A stretch of DNA of 64,000 nt from Chryseobacterium sediminis (GTDB taxonomy: Bacteria; Bacteroidota; Bacteroidia; Flavobacteriales; Weeksellaceae). This document shows, one piece after another, positions 17,383-26,690 of the stretch. The first letter of the stretch is position 1. Every line of letters begins with the position of its first letter. The DNA lies in NCBI RefSeq assembly GCF_008386505.1, contig NZ_VUNZ01000001.1, positions 1,605,937 through 1,669,936 of the forward strand. The letters are read 5' to 3'. Both the position numbers and the translations under genes were made by a program. Below the pieces are notes generated by a model that had not been told where the DNA came from, did not search any database, and was given only the letters and a program-made list of their open reading frames with translations.

Positions 17383-19248
17383 TTACTTCTTCAATATTTT
17401 TTCTGTTACTGTAGAAGATTTTGTTTTAAGTTTAATATAATATACTCCTGTCTGAAGAGAGGATAATACCACTTGCTCCTGCATGAAATTCAAAGTTCCC
17501 TGTTTTACCAGCTGTCCTGCTGCACCGAAGATTTCATAGGAAACCAAAGGTTCTTTACTTCTGATCGTAAGTACCTCCTGAACAGGATTCGGGTATAATT
17601 GTATTCCTGCCTGAACAGCTGTTTCTTCTACTGACATTTGGCTGCATGCTGATTTAGCATATTTTGTAAAAAATGATTGAGATTTCCCTCCTGCTACATT
17701 GACAGCCATTGTATTGACATTATCATTAGCATCTGTAAACAATTGGTCATGAAAAAAGCCTCCTACAATATAATTGCCATTGTTATCTGCAGCTACTGCC
17801 GTAAATTCGTCTACCACATTAAAATTACTGCGGATCTCTCCGGCTCCCAAAACAGCTCCTGTGTCTTTGTTGAGTCTAACCAATAAAGGATCTGATCTAT
17901 CTCCATCAGGTCGTGTCATTGTATAGCTGCCCCAGATATCAGACCAGCTTCCTTTGGCAAAAGCTACTTCATTTCCATTAATGACAATGGTACCTTTCGT
18001 AAAACGGTAACCAAACTGAAGACCGGACATTCCTTCAGGAGTTCTTGCCCACTGCACTGAACCAGCAGCATTAAGCTTCATCACAAATGGAACGGCTTCA
18101 ACATAACTTCTTAAAGGGAAAGTATAACTCCCAAAAGTTGCTGGCACCGTTATCCCATTAAAATAACGTCCTGAAATATAGATATCCGAAGTAGCCGGAT
18201 CTTTTATAATGGAATGAATTTCATCATCCGTGCTTACCGAGCCATTATCAAGTTCTTTTCTCCATACCTCTACTCCGGTAGTTCCATCAAAAGCCAATAC
18301 ATAAGCAGCTTTGGTAAATGGTACATTATTATAGGAAAGATCGATCAGGTTACTAAACCCAGCATCCATTCTTTTTCCTGCAAGATAATAGCGATTTAAG
18401 CTTTCATCGTACACCAGATTTACTTTACCTTCTCTTCCCACCGCATTTATTGCATCTCCGGTGATAGGAAGAAGTACAGGTGCTGCAGGGGTCATATTAC
18501 CATTATCATAGTTGAATTTAACGGCATAATACTGATAGGTTGAGGTAAAAGTTGACGGTACTGTAATTAAACCATTCAAATGAGTTCCCGCCCGGAATCC
18601 CATAACAGCATGAATGTTTTTGGAAGAATCCATATACATCATCTGGACATCGCACATTCGGGTAGAATAATTAACATCTCCCTGCAAAGGCTTGCTCCAT
18701 GCCAATGTACCGTCAGATGTATTATATTTTAACAGAAAGGCTGCTTTATGAGCAGGATCTATCGTTTGATCATAGTGGGTATACAAAGGTAAGGTATGGG
18801 TATCATCAAAATGCACCGGAACGGCACTCGGATCTCCCACATATGAATTATTATAAATGGTGGCCATCACATATAACCCCCCATTATTATCGACTTTAAT
18901 GTGCCATGCATTTTCTCCGTCTCCCGATCCTCCTATTGGTCTGGACCATCTTATATTTCCTTCACAATCGGCAGAGAACAGAAAAAGGTCACTAAGCCCA
19001 TAATTGTTTACAGAGGTACCATTCAGGTTTTGTCCCTGCTCACGCATCGTGGAGAGAAAATAGGTATTGTTGTTGTTATCCACTACAATATCCCTTATTG
19101 ATTCATCAAATACATAATGAAATCCGGGATCAGCCGAACCTGTTATTCCTCCAGCCTGCTTTCCCCATTGCCATTGGTAAGTCTGGCTAAAAGATAATGC
19201 CGGCAGTATAAGAAGCAGTCCCCACAGTTTGTTTTTTAATTGTATCAT
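17383..19248 (-). CDS. T9SS-exported repeat protein (beta-propeller-like)
   Basis: A 621-aa protein. The signal peptide ends near LSFSQ. The body repeats units in which a value is compared with recorded data (LKYNTSDGTLAW, LAFDGTTGVEVW, VKLNAAGSVQWA), typical of SBBP/PQQ-like beta-propeller proteins. The last ~75 residues are a type A T9SS sorting domain (LYPNPVQEVLTI ... GVYYIKLKT ... KILKK). It is therefore predicted to be exported through PorSS and attached or released at the cell surface. Its downstream partner on the same strand is the 1629-aa PKD protein; they probably share surface functions but have separate terminators. Confidence 0.9.
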   Translation of the reverse strand: MIQLKNKLWGLLLILPALSFSQTYQWQWGKQAGGITGSADPGFHYVFDESIRDIVVDNNNNTYFLSTMREQGQNLNGTSVNNYGLSDLFLFSADCEGNIRWSRPIGGSGDGENAWHIKVDNNGGLYVMATIYNNSYVGDPSAVPVHFDDTHTLPLYTHYDQTIDPAHKAAFLLKYNTSDGTLAWSKPLQGDVNYSTRMCDVQMMYMDSSKNIHAVMGFRAGTHLNGLITVPSTFTSTYQYYAVKFNYDNGNMTPAAPVLLPITGDAINAVGREGKVNLVYDESLNRYYLAGKRMDAGFSNLIDLSYNNVPFTKAAYVLAFDGTTGVEVWRKELDNGSVSTDDEIHSIIKDPATSDIYISGRYFNGITVPATFGSYTFPLRSYVEAVPFVMKLNAAGSVQWARTPEGMSGLQFGYRFTKGTIVINGNEVAFAKGSWSDIWGSYTMTRPDGDRSDPLLVRLNKDTGAVLGAGEIRSNFNVVDEFTAVAADNNGNYIVGGFFHDQLFTDANDNVNTMAVNVAGGKSQSFFTKYAKSACSQMSVEETAVQAGIQLYPNPVQEVLTIRSKEPLVSYEIFGAAGQLVKQGTLNFMQEQVVLSSLQTGVYYIKLKTKSSTVTEKILKK

Positions 19249-19276
19249 AAAAATTCATTTAATTATCACATACTAT

Positions 19277-19314
19277 AAAAAGACAGTGTCCTCCTAAGAG
19301 AACACTGCTTTATA
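19277..19314 (-). terminator. Terminator of the 1629-aa T9SS gene
   Basis: Arms AAAAG-CAGTGT / ACACTG-CTTTAT with inner CTC / GAG lie just past the stop on the minus strand. Confidence 0.6.
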
Positions 19315-19319
19315 AGCTA

Positions 19320-22300
19320 CTAATTTTTAATTAGTTTTCCTTGTAATGAGGTGTCTCCCGTTTGTACAATAACAATGTAAACACCTTGCAGCCAGCTGTT
19401 AACTTCTACGTCTACCTCTCCGGAAGCCGCTTTTAGTTCTTTACGGAATTTGACATTGCCCATGGCATCAAAAACTGTAATCTGTTTTGCAAGTAATTTT
19501 TCATTGCCCGTATTATACGAGATTTTCACTTTTTCCTTCGCAGGATTTGGTATCATTTTCAGAGAAGAAACTGAAGCAGCAATTACGCTTCTTCCTGCGC
19601 TTCTCATACCTATCCACTCCGGATCTGATGCTTTGGTAGTAAACTTACAAGTTTCATTTGAGAATAAAATCTCATCAGTACCCTGGAAGTTTGAGTTTGG
19701 ATAGAATGATAATGGATTAGCGTTCATATCATAGACTCCTCCTGCCGGAATAGTAATGATAGACGGAATATAACTTCCATATCCGTTAAGACTCGAAACT
19801 GTAAGACTTATCGGCTGGCTTCCTGCATTTTGAAGAATACCATTAACTTCGTAATGATCTCCAACCCATTTCATTCCTTTGATATTTGTCTCAAGCTTAC
19901 ATTCTGTTTCAAATCCACATTCTTTGCCCGGATAGTAATTCATAGTTCCGGAAGTGAACTGACATCCTAAATGATCAATCTGAAGCTGATATGTTCCCGG
20001 AGCATTGATATAAAGCGGATAGATGAAATTATTATTTCCGCTTTGGATACTGTTTCCGAACAGCTGCCAGTCATGATGATCAAAGATTCCTTTTGGTCCT
20101 AAAATATAATTCTTTCTAAGACATTCATCATAACATCCTGTAGGGAATACCCACATCAAGCTCTCAAGACTTAATGGAACTTCTGTATAATTACTTACTT
20201 TACAGCCGCTTGGCGCAGTATAAATAACCTGATAAGCACCACCTTCATTTACCGTAATAGACTGACCTGTCATTCCATTACTCCAGTTGTAATCTCCTGC
20301 AGATGGCCCGGAAGCTGTTAACTTAATTTTATAAGGCTGACAGCTCACCAAACTATAGGTTACCGTAACCGGTGATGGTGGAGGACTTACCGTAATAGTA
20401 AAGTTTTTAGAACTTGTACATCCTGATGTACCCGGAGTTCTTACTTCCAGCGTATAAACATAGGTACCTGCGGTTAATGTTCCTGTATCAAAAACAATCG
20501 GATAAGGGGCAGTACTCCATGGAGCTGATGCCAATCCTCCGTTTTTCTTCCATTGATATTCCAATGTATTATCCGTTACAATACCGCTAAGGATTGTAGA
20601 AGATCCTTCACAGATATTAGCTTTTCCGGATATGTTAACATATGGAGGATTTTTAAGCGTTACAGGTATTGCTTTAGTACTCATGATACTTGTTCTACAT
20701 CCATCTGAAGATACCAGCACCGGCCAGTAGCTACCTGATTGAGTTGGAGTGAAGACTGGAGAACTCGGCGCTCCAGCCACAGGCTGAGAACCATTCATCC
20801 AGATATACTGACTTGGAGATCCAAGAGTACTTGTAAATATGATATTAGGCGCACTTCCTATACAAGCAACAAGAGCCGGAGGCGCCATATTACCATCAAG
20901 AGTAGCCTCTTTCACACTAATATTAATGACAGGAGAAGAATATTCACATCCATTAGGAGTTTTTATTTTCAGCTGTATTGTCTTTGTTCCGCTCGTATTG
21001 TAAGTAATCGTAGCATCTGGTCCTCCGGTTACATAAGATGTACCATCAAAGACCCAGGTATAAATATTTCCGGGAACATATGACAGCGGAGAGAACGTAA
21101 TCGCCTCACGTACACATATCCATGCCGGAACCAGGAAGCTTGTACTTGGAACCGGAGCCAATGTAACAGTCTGCGTAGTAGTACACGTTGGTTTTCCAGG
21201 TGCAGACATTGTCATTGTAAAGGTGTAAGTACCTGGCGCCAGATTGTTATAAGTAGCCGTTTGTCCTGTTTGAGTAGGCTGTCCCGGGCTGGTGAATGTA
21301 TATGTAATAGTTGACGGATTGATTTCAAATATAGTAGATGTATTGAAAAGAGTTACATTGTAACCACCTCCGTTACATACTGTGCTTACATTGAATTTAG
21401 GTTCGTAATTCTTTCTTACTTCTACTCCTTTGCTGTACCAGCATGTACCGTATCTTAAACGTACGAAAACAATATGTGCTGCGGCAAGATTCGTCTGATA
21501 GATCGGTGTAGCTGTTCCCTGTCCGGAAGACAAAGTAAGTACACTATCTGACAACCACTGAATCTCGTCAGGAGTTCCAACGTAAGATAAACCGGTAACA
21601 GAAATTGTGTTACACCCTGACCATTGTGGAACAAAACTAATCTGTGGGTCTGTTGTACAACCTCCGCTGCTAGGACATAGCTGAGTTACATTAACATTCT
21701 GAGAATACACCACACAGTTATTAATATCTACTGCCTGTACTTTATAAGTTCCAAAAGCACCTGCACCTGATATTGTATATGAGTTCGTATTAGCTCCCGG
21801 TATGATTCCATTGTTTTTATACCATTGCCATGAAATAATATTCGTAAGCCCTGTAGAACTGTTTGCCGTAAGAGTATACGGTGTCATTGTCGTAGGGTCA
21901 CAAACAGTGATATTATACACCGGAGAAATTGTAATAACTGTCTCTGGATAAATAGTAAAGTTTGCGCTTGCTGTTGGCTTATAATTACATCCGTTAGTTC
22001 CCGTATACGTTACAGTAACTATCTGAGAAACATTACTTCCTGAAGTATTTGAGATATATCCATTATTCGGGAAGCTATAATTTCCTGACGGATTGAAAGC
22101 TGTAGTATAAGTTGTTCCGTTAGCAAATGTAAAAGTAACATTGGTAGCCGTAGTAATTGTACCCTGATTCACAGTGAAAGAAAGGTTTGAACCTAAGCAA
22201 ACTCCGCCTACATTGGTAAAGTTTACTACCGGCAGTGTTATTAACGACACCGGTATGCTGATAATTTTCGTTACCCCGCATTTTACAATTCTTAAATTCA

Positions 22301-24209
22301 GAGTTGTGCTGCTTGTAGAAGAGATCTCGTTGAAGTTTACAGTAATATTAGCGGTACCCTGTCCTCCAATCACACTTCCGAAGTTGGAACTTCCAAATGT
22401 CCATTCCATAAATTCCGGAACAATTCCGTTCAGATTAGCACTGAAAGTCTGAGTACTACTCGGACAGAAAGGCCCTGGATTAGGATTAATTGTAATAGAG
22501 TTAAGATCTAAAGGTGCTACATTAAACGAAGTCGGAGCCGAAAGGCATCCTGCGCTGCTGATAGATTTATTCTGTGCAGACACGGTATACGAAGAAGCAC
22601 CAGCATTAAATATAACCGTTACAGAAGATCCCGAATTACTTCCCTGAATCGTTCCGTTGGTAACACTCCAAACCGGAACCATTCCGGCATCAACAGGGTT
22701 GATCGTATACACATAAGGTCTTCCGGAACATACTTTTGTCTCTCCGGAAATAGTACCTGTAGGCACCTGAGGAATTGGTAATACCTTAATAATTCTTGCA
22801 TTGCTTTCACAGCCTCCACCTTGTTTAGTAGCAGTAATTGTATAAGTGCCTGCTGCTGTAAATGTATGGGTAAATGGCCCTGTTGTTACTCCTGAAACAA
22901 AAGAAGATCCACCTGTGGTTACTTTCCAGATAACAGGCACATTAGGGTTAGTTGTAAATACCTGGCTTGTTCCTGCACAGATCTCATCAGTACCACCACT
23001 TACCACTACCGGTGCTTCCACTACAATATCAATAGAAGCCTGACCTTCACATGGTAATAAAGTATTGTGATAGTTTGCTACAAGGTGATAAGTACCAGGT
23101 TGATTTGCAGAAAAAATAGCTTCGTTTCTCTGTTGAGTATAATATAACTGTCCTCCTGCAGGACCCGTTACGTTCCATTGAACACTGGTTGTAGGCCATT
23201 GAGGAATTGAATACGTATATTGCTTACCTGCACACACTACCGCCTGTCCTTTCACTTTTGCATGGGCTAAAACTACAGGAATTTTGATGGTAGTCCATTC
23301 AGGGCAAGCACATTCAGATAAATACATTACATAACCAAAACCATCAAGCGGATCTACCTGATCCCACTTCACTTCGATTTCGCTTCCGAAATTATTCACA
23401 ATAGATCCTCCAATCACTTTCCACTGTCCTTTACCACATCCGTCCTGTGCGCTGTATTTTTCAACACTGCCTTCACATACTACAGATGCACAGTTAATCT
23501 GTACAGGATCTGATTTTAGTACCTTGATCTCCTTTTTATATATACTTTGGCAGCCACACTTATTGGTTACAGTCAGCCGAACAGTAAAGGTACCAGGGTT
23601 AGTATACACATGAGAAGGTTCAAAAGCTGTGGAAGTGGAAGTAGCTCCATCCCCAAACTCCCAGAAATAATTGATAATATCCGATCCTCCGTTTTGTTCA
23701 GAAAGGTTATCAAAATACACCGTTGTATTTTTACATACAGTATAATCCAGGTTTAACAATTCAAATTTAGCAATCGGTCTGTTGATTTTTTCAATACAAA
23801 TCGTCTGAGTTTCAACAGTTCCGTCATTGTATGTAATAACAGCCTGTAAAGAGCCATTACCTGCCGCTCCCCAGGTAACATACGCAGCGGTATTTCCTGG
23901 TCCTGAAGGGCTTAAAGATCCTCCCGAAATAGTCCATTGTACATTAGAAACATTCGCTCCCTGAACAAGATATTTGACAGGATCTAATGATTTCTCACAG
24001 ACACGCAGACATTGGGAAGAGTTGATGTAGGAAACAGCGACTCCATTGTCAGGAATCTGGTCTTCTTTTTCGCCACGGAATTCCTGGCATCCGACCTGTT
24101 CAGTCCATGTAATTCGAGCTTGTGCTTGTAGTACCCAGGGTACCAAAAGCCAACATAGTAGCAGCCATCTAAAGATATGCCCCCTACTAAAATAGGTGTT
24201 GTTTTTCAT
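19320..24209 (-). CDS. Giant T9SS-exported PKD/Ig-repeat surface protein
   Basis: A 1629-aa protein. A signal peptide (about residues 1-31, WLLLCWLLVPWVLQAQA) is followed by a clear PKD domain near residues 140-230 (YFWEFGDGAT, HVYTNPGTFTVRLTVTN). About a dozen further PKD/Ig-like modules follow, many with paired cysteines, VCxGS-type starts and GTYTIT strands. The C-terminus is a T9SS type A sorting domain (MIPNPAKEKVKIS ... GVYIVIVQTG ... GKLIKN). Such proteins act as adhesins or matrix components in gliding flavobacteria. No catalytic domain was seen. The Cys content is unusual for a cytoplasmic protein and fits export. Confidence 0.9.
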   Translation of the reverse strand: MKNNTYFSRGHIFRWLLLCWLLVPWVLQAQARITWTEQVGCQEFRGEKEDQIPDNGVAVSYINSSQCLRVCEKSLDPVKYLVQGANVSNVQWTISGGSLSPSGPGNTAAYVTWGAAGNGSLQAVITYNDGTVETQTICIEKINRPIAKFELLNLDYTVCKNTTVYFDNLSEQNGGSDIINYFWEFGDGATSTSTAFEPSHVYTNPGTFTVRLTVTNKCGCQSIYKKEIKVLKSDPVQINCASVVCEGSVEKYSAQDGCGKGQWKVIGGSIVNNFGSEIEVKWDQVDPLDGFGYVMYLSECACPEWTTIKIPVVLAHAKVKGQAVVCAGKQYTYSIPQWPTTSVQWNVTGPAGGQLYYTQQRNEAIFSANQPGTYHLVANYHNTLLPCEGQASIDIVVEAPVVVSGGTDEICAGTSQVFTTNPNVPVIWKVTTGGSSFVSGVTTGPFTHTFTAAGTYTITATKQGGGCESNARIIKVLPIPQVPTGTISGETKVCSGRPYVYTINPVDAGMVPVWSVTNGTIQGSNSGSSVTVIFNAGASSYTVSAQNKSISSAGCLSAPTSFNVAPLDLNSITINPNPGPFCPSSTQTFSANLNGIVPEFMEWTFGSSNFGSVIGGQGTANITVNFNEISSTSSTTLNLRIVKCGVTKIISIPVSLITLPVVNFTNVGGVCLGSNLSFTVNQGTITTATNVTFTFANGTTYTTAFNPSGNYSFPNNGYISNTSGSNVSQIVTVTYTGTNGCNYKPTASANFTIYPETVITISPVYNITVCDPTTMTPYTLTANSSTGLTNIISWQWYKNNGIIPGANTNSYTISGAGAFGTYKVQAVDINNCVVYSQNVNVTQLCPSSGGCTTDPQISFVPQWSGCNTISVTGLSYVGTPDEIQWLSDSVLTLSSGQGTATPIYQTNLAAAHIVFVRLRYGTCWYSKGVEVRKNYEPKFNVSTVCNGGGYNVTLFNTSTIFEINPSTITYTFTSPGQPTQTGQTATYNNLAPGTYTFTMTMSAPGKPTCTTTQTVTLAPVPSTSFLVPAWICVREAITFSPLSYVPGNIYTWVFDGTSYVTGGPDATITYNTSGTKTIQLKIKTPNGCEYSSPVINISVKEATLDGNMAPPALVACIGSAPNIIFTSTLGSPSQYIWMNGSQPVAGAPSSPVFTPTQSGSYWPVLVSSDGCRTSIMSTKAIPVTLKNPPYVNISGKANICEGSSTILSGIVTDNTLEYQWKKNGGLASAPWSTAPYPIVFDTGTLTAGTYVYTLEVRTPGTSGCTSSKNFTITVSPPPSPVTVTYSLVSCQPYKIKLTASGPSAGDYNWSNGMTGQSITVNEGGAYQVIYTAPSGCKVSNYTEVPLSLESLMWVFPTGCYDECLRKNYILGPKGIFDHHDWQLFGNSIQSGNNNFIYPLYINAPGTYQLQIDHLGCQFTSGTMNYYPGKECGFETECKLETNIKGMKWVGDHYEVNGILQNAGSQPISLTVSSLNGYGSYIPSIITIPAGGVYDMNANPLSFYPNSNFQGTDEILFSNETCKFTTKASDPEWIGMRSAGRSVIAASVSSLKMIPNPAKEKVKISYNTGNEKLLAKQITVFDAMGNVKFRKELKAASGEVDVEVNSWLQGVYIVIVQTGDTSLQGKLIKN

Positions 24210-24709
24210 AGTTATTAAAAAAGTGTTATTAATTTTTTGTCAAATTAATAAAAATAACAATACAAAAATCATTTAATAGTGAAAAAAATAACATTATTTC
24301 ACTATTGAATTTCAACTATATAGACAAATTCATGATTATATGTTATTTCACCAACATATTAATTATATAAAAAAAATCTACTCATTCTCAATATCTGCGG
24401 ATTCACGAGGTTTTCAACAAAATAAAATACTTAATTTTCGTCTATTCAAAAACCAAATCAATAACTAAGAACTTAATTTATTGATATTTTACTAAATAAA
24501 TTTATTTTACATTAAAATAAATCACTTGAAAAATTACAAAAACGAAAGCTAATTTTTAAATTAAATTTCTCACTACCAACACCATCTTCCTACAGTCTTT
24601 TCAATACAAGATTAACGGCTATAATAAATGAGCATTGCCGACAAGATCAAAATATTCTATCTTTGTTTTTCGAGGCTTATCATAAACATTTTATTTGAAG
24701 ATCTTCCCT
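24210..24709. promoter_or_regulatory. Divergent intergenic region with glutaminase promoter
   Basis: 500 bp between the PKD gene and the glutaminase gene. TTG (24635-24637), a 20-nt spacer and TATCTTTG (24658-24665) form a good Bacteroidota promoter for the glutaminase, about 45 bp before its ATG. The rest is AT-rich and shows no gene. Confidence 0.6.
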
Positions 24710-25723
24710 ATGAAAAACAACAGCTTTTTATTTTCTGCAAAAGGAATTTGTACCGCAGCTTTTCTTTCCTTAAACACAATAGTTTACGCTCAGAAAACCG
24801 CAGACATTTCAACAATTTCAGAAAAAACGTTAAACACCATTCTGGAAAAAAACAGAGCCTATTACACACAAGGCAAAGTGGCAGATTATATTCCTGAACT
24901 GGGAAAAATGGATGCTAAAGCAATTGCCTTTTCAGTAGTAGATAAAAACGGAAAAGTATTCAACACGGGTGATGTAAGTAAAAAATTCACCATGCAGAGT
25001 ATCTCCAAAATCATATCATTAATGGTGGCTGTAAATGAAAAAGGTGAAGCTCACATTTTTGATAAGATGGGATATTTCGGTTCCGATAAACCCTTCAACC
25101 ATTTTTCAAACCTTGAAACCACAGGCAAACCCCTTAATCCTATGATGAATGCAGGGGCTATTCTTACCACTTCATTAATTTCAGGAGATGGTGAGAAACC
25201 TTTCCTTAAGATCCTGGACATGGTAAGGTATATTACCAAAAATCAGACAATTGAGTATAACAAATCGGTTTATGAATCCGAAAAAGCAACCGGGCACCGT
25301 AACAGAGGTATGTTTTACATCATGAAAAACAGCGGGCTGATTTCCGGAAATGAAGACCAGCTGGATAATTATTTCAAGCAATGTTCTATTGAGCTTACCG
25401 CTGAAGACCTTGCAAAAATCGGTTATTTCTTTGCCAACCAATGTGTAAGGTTTGACGGTGATACTACTTATAAGAATGCAGATATGGCAAAACTGGTAGA
25501 ATCACAAATGCTGACTGCCGGAATGTATGAATTCAGTGGTGAATACTCCAGAACCGTAGGCCTTCCAAGTAAATCCGGTGTTGGAGGGGGAATTACCGTA
25601 AGTGTTCCCGGAAAAATAGGAATTGGGGTATTCAGCCCATCTTTGGATCAGCATGGTAATTCACTGGCTGGATATCATATGATTTTGGACCTTGCAAAAC
25701 AATACGGATTAAGTATATTTTAG
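24710..25723 (+). CDS. glsA: Exported glutaminase
   Basis: 337 aa from the Met at 24710, chosen because it begins a good signal peptide (MKNNSFLFSAKGICTAAFLS, likely cut after YAQ near residue 28). A Met five codons earlier is possible. The serine-dependent glutaminase fold is clear: FTMQSISK with Ser97-x-x-Lys100, NPMMNAGAI, and GHRNRGMFYIMKNSG. The enzyme converts L-glutamine to glutamate and ammonia, and here probably acts in the periplasm. Bacterial glutaminases are commonly ~310 aa and cytoplasmic; the leader is the notable feature. It is monocistronic, with its own promoter and a strong terminator. Confidence 0.93.
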   Translation: MKNNSFLFSAKGICTAAFLSLNTIVYAQKTADISTISEKTLNTILEKNRAYYTQGKVADYIPELGKMDAKAIAFSVVDKNGKVFNTGDVSKKFTMQSISKIISLMVAVNEKGEAHIFDKMGYFGSDKPFNHFSNLETTGKPLNPMMNAGAILTTSLISGDGEKPFLKILDMVRYITKNQTIEYNKSVYESEKATGHRNRGMFYIMKNSGLISGNEDQLDNYFKQCSIELTAEDLAKIGYFFANQCVRFDGDTTYKNADMAKLVESQMLTAGMYEFSGEYSRTVGLPSKSGVGGGITVSVPGKIGIGVFSPSLDQHGNSLAGYHMILDLAKQYGLSIF

Positions 25724-25812
25724 AATCTAAAAGCCTGTCACCGGATAATAAAATACCCGACAATATTAAAAAGGCTTTATTTATAAGAAAAAACTTAACG
25801 ATCAATCTATTT

Positions 25813-25849
25813 AAAAACAGTAAGTATATCAGATACTTACTGTTTTTTT
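25813..25849 (+). terminator. Glutaminase terminator
   Basis: The 15-bp perfect stem AAAAACAGTAAGTAT / ATACTTACTGTTTTT has a 5-nt loop and is followed by T residues. Confidence 0.9.
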
Positions 25850-26080
25850 ATGAATTTCGGAAAGATATTTTAATTATTCATTAAAATATCTATCTGTTTA
25901 TTTATCAAAAAGATAGATAAAGTTCACAAATAATTTAAATTAAATCACAATATATTGATTAATTTTACATAAATTCGCATATCCGTTTTATCAGATTGAT
26001 AAAGGTTATTCTTACAGTTTCGGACCCCATCTATAGTATATTATCTTTTTGTAATATACCCGAAAACAAATCTCTCATTT

Positions 26081-26112
26081 TTGAAATATTCTATTTTTTA
26101 TTCCTATATTTG
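26081..26112 (+). promoter_or_regulatory. Promoter of the PKS/glycolipid operon
   Basis: TTG (26081-26083), a 21-nt spacer and TATATTTG (26105-26112). It is the best promoter in the 660 bp before the PKS operon and implies a long leader of about 510 nt. Confidence 0.6.
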
Positions 26113-26126
26113 CTTAACATTTTTTT

Positions 26127-26146
26127 AACTATAAATATTTATAGTT
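26127..26146. promoter_or_regulatory. 20-bp perfect palindrome, probable operator
   Basis: AACTATAAATATTTATAGTT is a perfect palindrome starting 14 bp after the -7 box, at or just past the expected transcription start. A dimeric repressor site here could control the whole biosynthetic operon. No regulator gene lies inside the cluster. Confidence 0.5.
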
Positions 26147-26340
26147 ATAGTTAATAAGATTGTACCGGCCATGTTTATAAGAATAAATAAACAATAAATA
26201 TACTTTAATAGCATTTGAACAATTGATAATTTTCTATTAAAAAATCATTATCAAATTACATTTATGATTGAAGATATATTATAGTTTTATTATTTTTATT
26301 CTCTCATAACAGTAAATCACGATTTATACCAATGGTATTA

Positions 26341-26690
26341 GTGTTTTGCTATGAGATATCATTAACTATTCCTATACCGTAAATGCTATGAAAAACTTGA
26401 CCAAAATCAGGCTGATGCCTTTTGAAAAGCCGGATATCGACCTTATATCATATAATCTATTAACAAACGATAGATTCTTGAATAATTGCCATAAAACGAC
26501 ATACATCGTTAACGATTTAACAAAAACCAATTTTATTATATCGTAGCAAAAATCATTTGCCTTATTACCGAAAGGCCCTGCATTTTTTGTTATGAAACTC
26601 TTGCTATCATTCAATAATTATCACGCCATGAAAAACTTAACCATTATTGGACTAACGCCTTTTGAAAAACCGGACGTTAACCTTATTCCT
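26341..26690 (+). repeat. Diverged direct duplication of the PKS gene start
   Basis: Segments 26341-26450 and 26581-26690 align without gaps at an offset of exactly 240 bp. They share the ~45 bp before the ATG in diverged form and the first ~20 codons strongly (MKNLT.I.L.PFEKPD..LI in both). Similarity ends after codon 20. Confidence 0.75.
26388..26546 (+). pseudogene. Truncated duplicate of the PKS N-terminus (or leader peptide)
   Basis: A 52-codon frame beginning MKNLTKIRLMPFEKPDIDLI, 15 of 20 residues identical to the start of the PKS gene 240 bp downstream, then diverging to unrelated sequence and a stop. It lies within the long operon leader. Most likely it is a remnant of a partial tandem duplication. 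Because most substitutions keep the reading frame and the protein sequence similar, a translated leader peptide is a minor alternative. Confidence 0.55.

Noticed and set aside
20739..21083. 114-codon plus-strand frame inside the PKD gene
   Set aside because: A shadow of the minus-strand repeat protein with no domain of its own.
26592..26627. Upstream ATG of the first synthase
   Set aside because: Twelve extra codons not supported by the duplicated copy at 26388, which starts at the equivalent of 26628.
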